A stretch of 64,000 bases of DNA from QIJE01 sp048541835 (GTDB taxonomy: Bacteria; SZUA-79; Acidulodesulfobacterales; Acidulodesulfobacteraceae): assembly GCF_048541835.1 (NCBI RefSeq), contig NZ_JBLEOY010000001.1:620001-684000 (forward strand), read 5' to 3'. Of the stretch, positions 16,749 through 26,189 are shown piece by piece; the first letter of the stretch is position 1, and each line of letters starts with the position of its first letter. A program made the position numbers and the translations under genes. The notes under the pieces were generated by a model. It saw only the letters and a program-made list of their open reading frames with translations, made no database searches and was not told the origin of the DNA.

Positions 16749-18512
16749 CTATACAGCCTGTTTGGAAAGGAGAGTTTTATAAATTCCGCCGCAACTTATA
16801 AGTTCCTCATGGCTTCCGCTCTCTATTATTTTACCCTTCTCTATGACGTATATTCTATTGGCTCTTTTTATTGTAGAAAGCCTGTGGGCTATGATTATCA
16901 CTATTTTATCTTTACATAAACCGTGTTGGTTTTCGTTTGTTCCGAACAAGGCGTTTTGAATCTCTTTTTCGGATTCTCCGTCTAAAGACGACGTAGCCTC
17001 GTCAAGCACTAAAATCTCCGAATTTTTCAAAAAAGCCCGTGCGATTAAAATCCTTTGCTTTTCTCCGCCGGAAAGCCTGAGTCCCGCTTCATCTACTATA
17101 GTATCGTAACCGTCAGGAAGACTCATTATAAAATTATGGGCAAAAGCCGATTTTGCGGCATTTATTACATCATCCAAGCTTTTATTATGACTTCCGTACT
17201 CTATATTGAACCTTATCGACTCATTAAACAGGATAACATCCTGGAACACATACGAAACGGAATCTCTCAAATCCTTTAGGTTAAAATCTCTTATATTTAT
17301 GCCGTTAAATTTTATTTCTCCGCTATCCGGTTCGTAAAAACGCGGCAACAAGGCGGCAACAGTAGTTTTACCGGCTCCAGAATAACCGACTACGGCAACA
17401 ATCTCACACTTATTAATCTTCATGTTTATATGTTCTAAATCATAGTTGCCGTCTTTAGCATAGCTAAAACAAAGATCGTTGATTTCAAGGCTGTATATTA
17501 CCTTCGGTATTTTAGCCGTACCTGCAACATTTTCGGATTTCTCATCTAATATACTGAAAATTCTGGTTCCGGCTGCAATACCCTCCTGTATACTGTTATT
17601 TAGACGGGATAAGCTTTTGACCGGTTCGTAAAGTAAAAGAATTGCCGTTAAAAAAGAGAAAAAATCGCCGGGAGTATAGCCAAATTTTATTACCTGCAAT
17701 CCCCCTACAAATATAATAGCGGCAACTGATGCACCGCCTATTAATTCAACTAACGGCACGGTCAAGCCCCTTATCTTGGTCATTCTCATAAAAAACTTGT
17801 AAAGATTATTTGATAATTTTTTAAACTTGGCTATCTCCGATTCCTCCATATTGTAAGCCTTGACCGTCCTTACGTTAGAAATAGTTTCGTCTAAAAATTT
17901 AGTGATGCTGCCCATTTCCGTTTGAGTATCCGCGCTAGTTTCCCTTGCCTTCTTGCCAAGTTTTGAGACCGGAATTATGACTATAGGAAGCAGTACGAAA
18001 ACCGTAACTGCAAGATAAAAATCCATATACAAAATTACGGCTACAAGGACCAATATCGTAAGAACATCCTTCATAACCGCGCTTACCGAATCGGACACGG
18101 TTTTCTGAATAATATTTATATCGTACGTGATTCTTGCAATTAAAACACCCGTCGGAAGCTTATTTAACCTTGAAACCGGAAATTTCATTATAGCCGAATA
18201 AACCTCGTCCCTCAATGTCCTGATTATATTCTGTCCGACCGAACCTATATAGTAAAATTCGGCATAATAAAAAATACTTTTCACTAAAAAAATGAATACG
18301 ATGAGGATAGGGATTAGGACAAGGTCCGAATAACTTTTTGTAATAAAAATATCGTTTATGAGCGGTTTTACGATATAGGCCAACGTTCCCGTTAGAATCG
18401 AAACTATCGACATACTTATCAGCGCCAGTATCAGTCTTCTTTTATGAGGAAGTATATACGGGAACAGCCTTTTTAATATGGCTATATTTTTCTTTTTATC
18501 TTTCTTAGGCAT
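16749..18512 (-). CDS. msbA: Lipid A export ABC transporter MsbA-like (TM-ATPase fusion)
   Basis: Half-size ABC exporter; as a dimer it flips lipid A-core across the inner membrane. Six transmembrane helices occupy residues 20-320. The ATPase has Walker A GYSGAGKTT, signature LSGGEKQRILIARAF, Walker B ILVLDEATSSLD and the H-loop IAHRLSTIKRA. Family alone would allow another substrate, but its place between lpxB and waaA strongly supports lipid A. Confidence 0.93.
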   Translation of the reverse strand: MPKKDKKKNIAILKRLFPYILPHKRRLILALISMSIVSILTGTLAYIVKPLINDIFITKSYSDLVLIPILIVFIFLVKSIFYYAEFYYIGSVGQNIIRTLRDEVYSAIMKFPVSRLNKLPTGVLIARITYDINIIQKTVSDSVSAVMKDVLTILVLVAVILYMDFYLAVTVFVLLPIVIIPVSKLGKKARETSADTQTEMGSITKFLDETISNVRTVKAYNMEESEIAKFKKLSNNLYKFFMRMTKIRGLTVPLVELIGGASVAAIIFVGGLQVIKFGYTPGDFFSFLTAILLLYEPVKSLSRLNNSIQEGIAAGTRIFSILDEKSENVAGTAKIPKVIYSLEINDLCFSYAKDGNYDLEHINMKINKCEIVAVVGYSGAGKTTVAALLPRFYEPDSGEIKFNGINIRDFNLKDLRDSVSYVFQDVILFNESIRFNIEYGSHNKSLDDVINAAKSAFAHNFIMSLPDGYDTIVDEAGLRLSGGEKQRILIARAFLKNSEILVLDEATSSLDGESEKEIQNALFGTNENQHGLCKDKIVIIIAHRLSTIKRANRIYVIEKGKIIESGSHEELISCGGIYKTLLSKQAV

Positions 18513-18523
18513 AAATGATAACT

Positions 18524-19678
18524 TTAATTATTTTTTGATATTATTCTATCATATATAAGTTTGGCAGATGATTCAAGGGGTAAGGCATCTATTCTAAGCG
18601 TAGAAACGGTACCGGAGATTTTATCTATAACCGATTTTTTATAAATATCATCTTTTAAAAATCTATCGACCTCTTTAAAAACATTGTCCGGGGTAAATTT
18701 TGATTCTATAAGCTCCGGAACGACGCAGTCGTTTGCCATTATGTTTATAAGCCCTACGTATCTGATATTAACTAAAACTTTAGCTATTAAATAGGTTAAA
18801 TAATTTAAATAATATACTATTATTACCGGCTTACCGTAAAAACATGCCTCTAAAGAAGCCGTTCCGCTGGCCACGACTGTCACGTCGCAGGAATATAGCG
18901 CATCGCTTACCGAATCGGTAATAACATACCACTTTTCCGGAATATTTTTCTTCTTCAAAACGGATACAAAGCGAGACGAATCAATTTCCTTCTTAAACGG
19001 GAAAATAAAAAAAGAATCCTTGTAAACCTTTTTTATAAGCAACATTGATTCAATTATTCTGCCGCTATGATATTTAATCTCCGCTTTTCTTGAACCGGGT
19101 AAAAATGAAATCACGGGATATTTATCCTCTGAACCTATTTTTTTAATGCCGCCGGACTTCACCTCTTTATTATATAAGCTATACGAAGGATTGCCAAAAT
19201 AATACACCTCTATGCCCGCTTTTTTATAAATATCGTATTCAAACGGAAATATTACGATCACAAACCTTATGTATTTTTTTATGAATTTTATCCTTGCATA
19301 TCTCGAAGCCCATATTTTAGGAGGAATAAAATAAATTACCGGAATTTTTAAACCATAGGATAATTTTGCTACTTTAAAATTAAAAGAGGGAAAATCTATC
19401 AGTATCACTGCATCCGGTTTGTTTTCCCTTATCCAGCCGTAAACTTTATCTAAAACCTTTTTAATGGTTTTTAGTTTGCACAGAACCTCCGTAAACCCCA
19501 TGACGGATAATTTATCTATGTCCGCAATTAATTCTGCCCCGGCAGATTCCGTTTGTTTCCCCCCTATAGCATAGCAATCTATATTTTTACTACATTTTTT
19601 AATGGATTTAATCAAACCGGAAGCAAAGAAATCTCCGGAAGGCTCTCCCGAAATTATTAATATTTTTGCCACTTTCAA
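18524..19678 (-). CDS. lpxB: Lipid A disaccharide synthase
   Basis: Glycosyltransferase that joins 2,3-diacylglucosamine-1-phosphate and its UDP form into the lipid A disaccharide. ILIISGEPSGDFFASGLIKS at residues 6-25 is the signature start, followed by LIDFPSFNFKVAKLS, FLPGSRKAEIKYH and VASGTASLEACFYGKP. The 384 residues match the family. It lies 11 bp ahead of msbA. Confidence 0.96.
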   Translation of the reverse strand: MKVAKILIISGEPSGDFFASGLIKSIKKCSKNIDCYAIGGKQTESAGAELIADIDKLSVMGFTEVLCKLKTIKKVLDKVYGWIRENKPDAVILIDFPSFNFKVAKLSYGLKIPVIYFIPPKIWASRYARIKFIKKYIRFVIVIFPFEYDIYKKAGIEVYYFGNPSYSLYNKEVKSGGIKKIGSEDKYPVISFLPGSRKAEIKYHSGRIIESMLLIKKVYKDSFFIFPFKKEIDSSRFVSVLKKKNIPEKWYVITDSVSDALYSCDVTVVASGTASLEACFYGKPVIIVYYLNYLTYLIAKVLVNIRYVGLINIMANDCVVPELIESKFTPDNVFKEVDRFLKDDIYKKSVIDKISGTVSTLRIDALPLESSAKLIYDRIISKNN

Positions 19679-19695
19679 AAAATTAAAATTTTTAA

Positions 19696-20499
19696 TTAAA
19701 AAACATACAGGGAGACGGATGCATCATTCGCCGCTTTAATAAATTCTTCCTTATGCAGGACTATAGTATTAGATTCGAACGCCAAGCACATAGCATTTAC
19801 CGAAACGATCGCCCCTATAGTGTCTAATCCTACCGCCGGAACGTCAAACCTTAAATCCTGAGTCGGTTTATTCACCTTTACGACAACGGCTCCCCCGCAT
19901 GCCAATTTCCCGCCCCTTATTATGGCATCATCCGTTCCCTCTATAGCTTCTAACGCCATAACCGATTTATCCTTTACAACTACGGTTTGACCGATATCGG
20001 CACCTGCAATCAGCCTTGCGGCACCCGTACCAAATTCTATATCTGCCATTTCTTTTCTAGTGGGAATTCTTTTTGAAACAATGCCCTTAGGTAAAAATAC
20101 CGATGAAATATATTTAGTCTGCGAAACTACCGCTATGCCTTCCCTCTCGAGAAAATCGCATATAGCATTTAAAATAGTATCGTCTTTTTTATCTTTAAGA
20201 GATAAAAAAAGTGTTATCGCTTTCAAGTCCGGTTTGACCTTTTTAAACATGAGAGTCTTACGAACCTTACCCACCATGATTACCTCTCTTACCCCTTCCG
20301 ATTTAAAAAATTTTACTAACTTGCCGAGCTGACCCACACCTATATAGAGAATAGAATCCGCATGATGGGCGAGGGCATCGGCCGCCTCTTCCTCTATAGC
20401 GCAAACCTTAACCGAATAACCGCAGGTTTTTAATTCTTCAATATATATTAACGGAAAGTCTCCGTAGCCGGCAATTATGCCTATATTATTGTTTTCCAT
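19696..20499 (-). CDS. lpxI: UDP-2,3-diacylglucosamine pyrophosphatase LpxI
   Basis: Hydrolyses UDP-2,3-diacylglucosamine to lipid X, the step done by LpxH in E. coli. The 267-residue DUF1009 protein starts IGIIAGYGDFPLIYIEELKT and contains VGQLGKLVKFFKSEGV and the C-terminal GTDDAIIRGGKL and FDVPAVGLDTIGA motifs. Its position between lpxA and lpxB supports the assignment. The presence of LpxI rather than LpxH is typical of alpha- and many delta-type lineages. Confidence 0.95.
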   Translation of the reverse strand: MENNNIGIIAGYGDFPLIYIEELKTCGYSVKVCAIEEEAADALAHHADSILYIGVGQLGKLVKFFKSEGVREVIMVGKVRKTLMFKKVKPDLKAITLFLSLKDKKDDTILNAICDFLEREGIAVVSQTKYISSVFLPKGIVSKRIPTRKEMADIEFGTGAARLIAGADIGQTVVVKDKSVMALEAIEGTDDAIIRGGKLACGGAVVVKVNKPTQDLRFDVPAVGLDTIGAIVSVNAMCLAFESNTIVLHKEEFIKAANDASVSLYVF

Positions 20500-20523
20500 A
20501 AATTTAATTCTTATTTTTTGATT

Positions 20524-21294
20524 TTATCTTGTAATGCCTCTTTTAGAGTTGAGCACGAAATCGACAAACTTTTTTACTTTATCCTGCCCGCCCATTTCCT
20601 GCACTATCTTCTCTGCGGCTATTTTTACCGTAACCTTCGATCTATATAGAATCTTAAAGGCATTTTTTATCGTTTCTATTTCTTCCTTAGTAAAACCTCT
20701 CCTTTTGAGACCTATCCGATTTATCCCATAAATCCTTGCTCTATCACCGGAGGCAATAGTATACGGCGGAATATCCTGAACTACCATAGAGCCACCGGCA
20801 ATCAGCGCCGATTCCCCTATCCTCACAAACTGATGTATCGCACATAGACCGCCTAATATGGCATAATCCTGAATCTCTATATGTCCGGCCAGGGTCGCAT
20901 TATTTGCAAGAACCGCATGGTTTCCTATCATGCAGTCATGAGCTATATGGACATGCATCATAAATAGATTGTGATTCCCAACGACGGTAATGCCATTTCC
21001 GGTAACCGTTCCCGGATTCATGGTGACGTATTCCCTTATAATGTTATTATTGCCTATTACTAACTTTGTATTTTCCCCTTTATATTTAAGGTCCTGCGGT
21101 GCGGAACCGATAGAGGCAAACTGGAATATCGTATTATTATCCCCAATTTCCGTATTTCCATCTATAACAACGTGAGAGGCGATTTTATTATTCTTGCCTA
21201 TCCTCCCTCCGCTTTTAACGACGGTGTAGGGTCCTATATCGGTAGAAACATCTATCGATGCCCCGGGATAAATTATTGCCGTTTTATCAATCAT
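20524..21294 (-). CDS. lpxA: Acyl-ACP-UDP-N-acetylglucosamine O-acyltransferase
   Basis: First step of lipid A synthesis. The N-terminal two-thirds is a left-handed beta helix of hexapeptide repeats (for example IGPYTV, IGDNNT, IGNHAV). MHVHIAHDCMIGNHAVLANN carries the catalytic histidine, and AIHQFVRIGE and the helical C-terminus GLKRRGFTKEEIETIK are LpxA-specific. 256 residues is standard. It lies between fabZ and lpxI, the usual place. Confidence 0.97.
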   Translation of the reverse strand: MIDKTAIIYPGASIDVSTDIGPYTVVKSGGRIGKNNKIASHVVIDGNTEIGDNNTIFQFASIGSAPQDLKYKGENTKLVIGNNNIIREYVTMNPGTVTGNGITVVGNHNLFMMHVHIAHDCMIGNHAVLANNATLAGHIEIQDYAILGGLCAIHQFVRIGESALIAGGSMVVQDIPPYTIASGDRARIYGINRIGLKRRGFTKEEIETIKNAFKILYRSKVTVKIAAEKIVQEMGGQDKVKKFVDFVLNSKRGITR

Positions 21295-21333
21295 GAAGCT
21301 TTTCTCTATATAACATATATTATGACTCTTATA

Positions 21334-21819
21334 TCAGCCCTTGTCTGTCTGCTTGGGCAAAAAGGATGCCATGAGGTCGGCCTCTGCACACAACTTTCCT
21401 TCTACCTCCGCCCTGCCGTGGAATATCCATACAGACTGCTTTCTTTTAATAAGCTCTACGTTCAAAATTATGACGCTTCCGGGTAGAATGGGCTTTCTGA
21501 ATCTTGCCTTATCTATACCCATAAAATATGTTAACTTATTCTTTAAATCGTCTTCCTCTTCGGTTTTATACGCCAAAATACCGCCCGCCTGAGCAAGCGC
21601 CTCTAAGATAAGGACCCCCGGCATAACGGGATAAGAAGGGAAATGTCCCTGAAAATATGGTTCATTAATTGTAGTATTTTTAACTGCGACAATTGATTTT
21701 CCCTTCTCCATGGCTATGACCTTATCCACTAAAAGAAACGGATACCTGTGGGGTAATAAACTTAATATCTCCTGAATATCAATTATACAGTTATTTACAG
21801 ATTTTTCTTCTTTATTCAT
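21334..21819 (-). CDS. fabZ: 3-hydroxyacyl-ACP dehydratase FabZ
   Basis: Dehydrates 3-hydroxyacyl-ACP in fatty acid elongation and competes with LpxA and LpxD for the same substrate. The hot-dog fold shows LLPHRYPFLLVDKVI, then GHFPSYPVMPGVLILEALAQ with the catalytic histidine and glutamate. The 161 residues include a slightly extended N-terminus (EKSVNNCIIDIQEIL). It starts 3 bp after lpxD ends. Confidence 0.96.
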   Translation of the reverse strand: MNKEEKSVNNCIIDIQEILSLLPHRYPFLLVDKVIAMEKGKSIVAVKNTTINEPYFQGHFPSYPVMPGVLILEALAQAGGILAYKTEEEDDLKNKLTYFMGIDKARFRKPILPGSVIILNVELIKRKQSVWIFHGRAEVEGKLCAEADLMASFLPKQTDKG

Positions 21820-21822
21820 TTT

Positions 21823-22848
21823 TTAAGTCCTTTTTTTTGCAATTTCTTTCATCTTTTTGAAAAGTTCCGGGAGTTTTTTAAAAAGTACCGTAGAATTACG
21901 CCAGTCCTTTATAGGAAAAGCCGGCAAACCTGAAACTATTTCATTGTCTTCTATATTATTCACAACCCCAGATTGAGCTGCTATTATAACATTATTTCCT
22001 ATGAAAATATGCCCCGTTATACCTACCTGCCCCCCTATAGTTACATTGTCTCCGATGACCGAACTGCCTGCTATGCCGGTCTGCGCCGCTATTGCACAAT
22101 TTTTTCCTATTATTACGTTGTGTGCAATCTGGACCAAATTATCTATCTTCGTGCCTGCGCCTATTTCGGTAAAATCTACCGCTCCCCTGTCTATGGTCGT
22201 ATTCGCACCTATCTCTACGTCATCTTCAAGTATCGCATAACCCGAATGAATAATTTTAACATAACGCGCTTTATCCCTTGCATACCCGAAGCCGTCGCTT
22301 CCTATGACCGAACCTGCATGAACAATACAGTTATTTCCTATTTTAGAATTATCGTAAACGGTAACATTGGGATAAATCATAACATTATTCCCTATCGTCA
22401 CGTTTCTTCCGATAACCGCATTGTTCATTATCTCACAACCGTCGCCTATTACAGTATTGGAACCTACGAAAACACCCTTAAATAAAACGGTATCTACACC
22501 CTTAACCGAGGTTTTATCTATAAAACCTTCAGTTTTGAGTTCACGTATGCCTTCTTGCCCCTTATAAAAAAGACGGGTTGCCTTTGCAAAGGCTAAATAA
22601 GGATTCTTTGAATCCAATATAATAAATTTAACATCCGGAAGCAGCCTGTCTTTTAAGGATTCATAGTCCATTATCACAGCACAGGCTTTAGTTTCGGCAA
22701 GATATTTAACATATTTGCGGCCCACTATAAAAGAAATCTGTCTATTATTAGCCGCCTGTAACGAACCCATACCGGAAACAGATAAATTATCCGGAACCTC
22801 GCCTATCGCATTCAACGATAATTTTGAAACTATATCTCGCAATAACAT
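21823..22848 (-). CDS. lpxD: UDP-3-O-(3-hydroxyacyl)glucosamine N-acyltransferase
   Basis: Third step of lipid A synthesis. An N-terminal uridine-binding domain (1-105, with NNRQISFIVGRKYVKYL) precedes a hexapeptide beta helix from about 105 to 310 that includes GSDGFGYARD and DNLVQIAHNVIIGKNCAIAA with the catalytic histidine. 341 residues is normal. Its start touches the skp stop (1-bp overlap at 22848). Confidence 0.97.
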   Translation of the reverse strand: MLLRDIVSKLSLNAIGEVPDNLSVSGMGSLQAANNRQISFIVGRKYVKYLAETKACAVIMDYESLKDRLLPDVKFIILDSKNPYLAFAKATRLFYKGQEGIRELKTEGFIDKTSVKGVDTVLFKGVFVGSNTVIGDGCEIMNNAVIGRNVTIGNNVMIYPNVTVYDNSKIGNNCIVHAGSVIGSDGFGYARDKARYVKIIHSGYAILEDDVEIGANTTIDRGAVDFTEIGAGTKIDNLVQIAHNVIIGKNCAIAAQTGIAGSSVIGDNVTIGGQVGITGHIFIGNNVIIAAQSGVVNNIEDNEIVSGLPAFPIKDWRNSTVLFKKLPELFKKMKEIAKKRT

Positions 22849-23375
22849 TATTTCAAATTCATCCGCCTTAAAACCTCATTGGTAATATTGATCGAATTGA
22901 CCATGTAAACGACGCTCACTCTGTTTATGACTAACGTATAACCGTTTTCTTTTGCAATTACGGCTATGATAGAGTCCGCTTTCTTTACTATACCCTTTAA
23001 AAGCTCAAATCTTTTTTGAGATATAATGCCCTGAACATGCTTTTCCTCGGATGAAAACTTAGATATATCCGTTTCGAATTCCTTTGTTTTCTTTGCCTTT
23101 TCACTTGCCGACATTATAGAGCCGTTATTTTTTAAGTTAGCCTGAATGGAAGCTATCTCTTTTCTCATTGTCAGCAGTTTCGCTCTATATTGACCGACTA
23201 ACGCCTTTAACTCCACACCGGCTTTTTTCCCTTGATGCGACGTAGATATTATCTTTTGCATATTAACAACCGCAATATTCGAACCGGAAGCCCATGCAGC
23301 TCCGGAACCAGATAAAATAACAGCAGTTAGGATAAAAACCGCTAAAAAGCTTAAATTTAAAAATAAACTCTTCAT
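22848..23375 (-). CDS. skp: Skp/OmpH periplasmic chaperone
   Basis: Periplasmic holdase for unfolded outer-membrane proteins. A signal peptide (about 1-30, ending GSGAAWASG) is followed by IAVVNMQKIISTSHQGKKA, the conserved N-terminal strand, then long charged coiled-coil helices and a C-terminal strand. The 175-residue length and position between bamA and lpxD are diagnostic of OmpH. Confidence 0.93.
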   Translation of the reverse strand: MKSLFLNLSFLAVFILTAVILSGSGAAWASGSNIAVVNMQKIISTSHQGKKAGVELKALVGQYRAKLLTMRKEIASIQANLKNNGSIMSASEKAKKTKEFETDISKFSSEEKHVQGIISQKRFELLKGIVKKADSIIAVIAKENGYTLVINRVSVVYMVNSINITNEVLRRMNLK

Positions 23376-23410
23376 AATAATTCTCCCTGATTTTTATATA
23401 TTTATTATAT

Positions 23411-26158
23411 TTAGAGTCCGGGCAGCCCTGTGCCGAGACTGAATTGAATCCTGGTAGGACTGTTCCCGTTTATTGCAGTTCCGAGTATCTTACCGTAGGT
23501 AATAGTTATGGGACCGAACGGCGAATGCCAGTTAAAACCTATTCCCACCGCCTGAACAAGGTCAAGCGGAAATACTGATCTATTCTGTTCCCACGTATTG
23601 CCTGCATTCCACCATAGGAATCCGTAAAATTTCATTTTTTTCATTATGGGTATAAAATATTTTGCCTGAACGGTAAGCATTTTGGTTCCGCCGATAAGAA
23701 GACCGTTTTTGGTCGGGCCTACAGAATCGTACATAAACCCTAAGAGCGGATAGGTATTCATTATGCCGCCTACAAAAAATCTCCTGTATATCGGCAGGGG
23801 TTCGGAGGAATTGGTTCCGATTATATATCCTGCCTGTATTCCCTGCATAAAAGACGTTCCCCACCATAACGGAATATAGTGATCGGCCTGTACGACGTAT
23901 TTTACAAAATCGTCGTTACCGCCGAGCGGGGGACCGGCAAAGCTCATTCTAACACTATCCATATCACCCGATGTCGGGACAATAGGATTATTTAACGTAT
24001 CGTAAACCGTAGTCAAAGAAATTTCACTGGTCATTAGTTTACCCTGCGGCAAAACATTCGCAAGACCAGGAACTACAACGGACGTATCCTGTTCAAAAAG
24101 ATATCTCAGGTACTCCGTGAGCACGTTTCCGTAAATAGGATATCCCAAGGTAACGGAACCGCCTACCGAACGGTATGCAAATTCGGAGTAAAGAGAATTA
24201 AACGTATCATACATAGACAAATTAAAGGATAGGGGTCTATCAAAAACATAGGTAAGATACGGTTGTGAAACATTAAAGCTGTAAGATTGATACGGACCTC
24301 CAATCTGAACGTTAAGGGATGCCGATATCCCGGTTCCAAAAAGGTTCGACTCGGAGATAGAAGATATTATCATAAAAGACGTAGCGGAACTATAACCGCC
24401 GCCGACGGTGAATTTACCGGTATTTTGCTCCTTAACATGCACTATGACGTTTAATATGCTTTTACCCGGCACTTTCTCCGTAGTTATGGCAACATGCTGA
24501 AAATACATTAAGTTTTTTAGATTCTGCCTTGATATTTTTATAAGCTCCGGATTATATTTTTCTCCTGGATAAAAAACGAGCGCCCTTAATATAACGTAAC
24601 TGTATGTAATATTATTTCCGGTTACCGTAATTTTTCCGAACCTTGCAATTTTCTCTCTGCGCACGATAAGTTTCACAATGACCGAGCTTGTTTTCCGCCT
24701 GATTTTAATCGACGGGTCGACGTTTACAAAGGCATAACCCTCATTAGTGAAGTATTTGGTTATGGCTATAATCTCTTTCTCTACGCTCTTTCTGTTAAAA
24801 ATATCTCCCGCTTTAGTCGTAACTAGTTTGGCCACCGCATTATACCCTTTGGAATTCTTTTTTAATCCCTTTACGATAAGTTTTACATCAGATATTTTGT
24901 ACTGAGAGCCTTGAACGATTCTTATTACTATCGTTACGTATTTTTTATTTTTTGAAAATATGAATTTAGGTTTTTTGACGCTGACGTCTATATAGCCGTA
25001 GTTATAATAAAAACTTAATAACTTTATAATTTGAGAGTTCAGCTGTGCTTTCTTAAATTTGCCTTCGGCGGTTATCCATGTCAGTAGGTTTACCGTTTTA
25101 ATGCCCATAACCGACTTAAGTTTTCCTGCGGAAAAAGAGCTGTTTCCCTTAAATTCAACACGGCTTACCATTATCGGAGAATTCTCGCTTATTAAAAAAT
25201 GTATGCCGACATAGTTTCCCGAAAGGAAAACTTTTTTTACTTTTATATCTGCGTTATAATAACCTTCCGCCGAATATATAAATTTTAAAATTTTGACTGC
25301 CTTATATAGCGCATAAGAGCTTAACGGCTCGTCTGCTTTAATGTTGATAACGCCTCTTATTTTTTTTACCGATACCGACCCATTTCCGAAATACTTAATA
25401 AACTTTAAGTAAGGTCTTTCGGAAACCGTAAAGGTTACGACCGGCCCGTTATTATCGGCTGACGATACGTTGACCGATATATTTTTAAAATATCCGGTGC
25501 CATAAAGCTCTTTGACGCTTTCGTCTATTTTTTTTATGGAATATGCGCCGTCCTTTCTTATTTTAATATGATTCATTATAAATCCGGCTCCGACTCTTAC
25601 ATTGCCTTTTACTCTAACGGCATATATCCTCTTTGCAAAATTATGCCCGGCCTCTTTTTTTAAAAGACCGCTGAGAATTAACTTTGATACCCTTCCGGAT
25701 AATATTTTCATATCCCTCTTTAAAGAGTTTTTGCCGGCGTCTGGATAATCAAATGTTTTTGAATTGTAAACATCGTTAATGTCCACGAACATTGCATGAA
25801 CGCTGAAATTGGAACCTAATCTTGAAACGCTCCCGGTAATTATATAGTTGGAATGATACTTGGCACCGAGTTCTCGCATCCTTGCAAGATTTATTTTCTT
25901 ATCGAAACTAAAATAGGGCTGTTTTTTAAGAGAGGTATACGCAAAAACGAAGTATGGTTTTTTGGAACTCAAATATTTTTCAAAAACACCGACAAAAGAA
26001 ACTTTTAAATTTTTAATCGTCGGGTTGCCGTTTTGATGAAAAAATCCGGTAAAAACGTTTCCATTATTTAAAGCGGCGTAAACATTAACTTCGCCTAAAA
26101 TTAAAACGGCAAAAACAATAATAACAAACGTAAAAAAAGTATATCGCAAAAATTTCAT
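23411..26158 (-). CDS. bamA: Outer membrane protein assembly factor BamA with extra N-terminal domain
   Basis: Core of the machine that folds beta-barrel proteins into the outer membrane. A signal peptide covers about 1-28. Residues about 48-165 form an extra domain (including YHSNYIITGSVSRLGSNFSV) that resembles TolB/CsgG-type N-terminal domains and is absent from E. coli BamA. POTRA repeats follow from about 178 to 570, then an Omp85 barrel with GGGYSSATSF and TYGKILG near the end. The 915-residue length is about 100 more than the E. coli protein. The last residues read FSLGTGLPGL rather than ending in phenylalanine or tryptophan, which is unusual for an outer-membrane barrel. Confidence 0.94.
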   Translation of the reverse strand: MKFLRYTFFTFVIIVFAVLILGEVNVYAALNNGNVFTGFFHQNGNPTIKNLKVSFVGVFEKYLSSKKPYFVFAYTSLKKQPYFSFDKKINLARMRELGAKYHSNYIITGSVSRLGSNFSVHAMFVDINDVYNSKTFDYPDAGKNSLKRDMKILSGRVSKLILSGLLKKEAGHNFAKRIYAVRVKGNVRVGAGFIMNHIKIRKDGAYSIKKIDESVKELYGTGYFKNISVNVSSADNNGPVVTFTVSERPYLKFIKYFGNGSVSVKKIRGVINIKADEPLSSYALYKAVKILKFIYSAEGYYNADIKVKKVFLSGNYVGIHFLISENSPIMVSRVEFKGNSSFSAGKLKSVMGIKTVNLLTWITAEGKFKKAQLNSQIIKLLSFYYNYGYIDVSVKKPKFIFSKNKKYVTIVIRIVQGSQYKISDVKLIVKGLKKNSKGYNAVAKLVTTKAGDIFNRKSVEKEIIAITKYFTNEGYAFVNVDPSIKIRRKTSSVIVKLIVRREKIARFGKITVTGNNITYSYVILRALVFYPGEKYNPELIKISRQNLKNLMYFQHVAITTEKVPGKSILNVIVHVKEQNTGKFTVGGGYSSATSFMIISSISESNLFGTGISASLNVQIGGPYQSYSFNVSQPYLTYVFDRPLSFNLSMYDTFNSLYSEFAYRSVGGSVTLGYPIYGNVLTEYLRYLFEQDTSVVVPGLANVLPQGKLMTSEISLTTVYDTLNNPIVPTSGDMDSVRMSFAGPPLGGNDDFVKYVVQADHYIPLWWGTSFMQGIQAGYIIGTNSSEPLPIYRRFFVGGIMNTYPLLGFMYDSVGPTKNGLLIGGTKMLTVQAKYFIPIMKKMKFYGFLWWNAGNTWEQNRSVFPLDLVQAVGIGFNWHSPFGPITITYGKILGTAINGNSPTRIQFSLGTGLPGL

Positions 26159-26189
26159 TTTAATAAGCTAACAAATATTAAATTTTATG

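Noticed and set aside
23580..23867. Open frames antisense or shifted inside bamA and other core genes
   Set aside because: They are shadows of well-supported genes with no family features or ribosome-binding sites.
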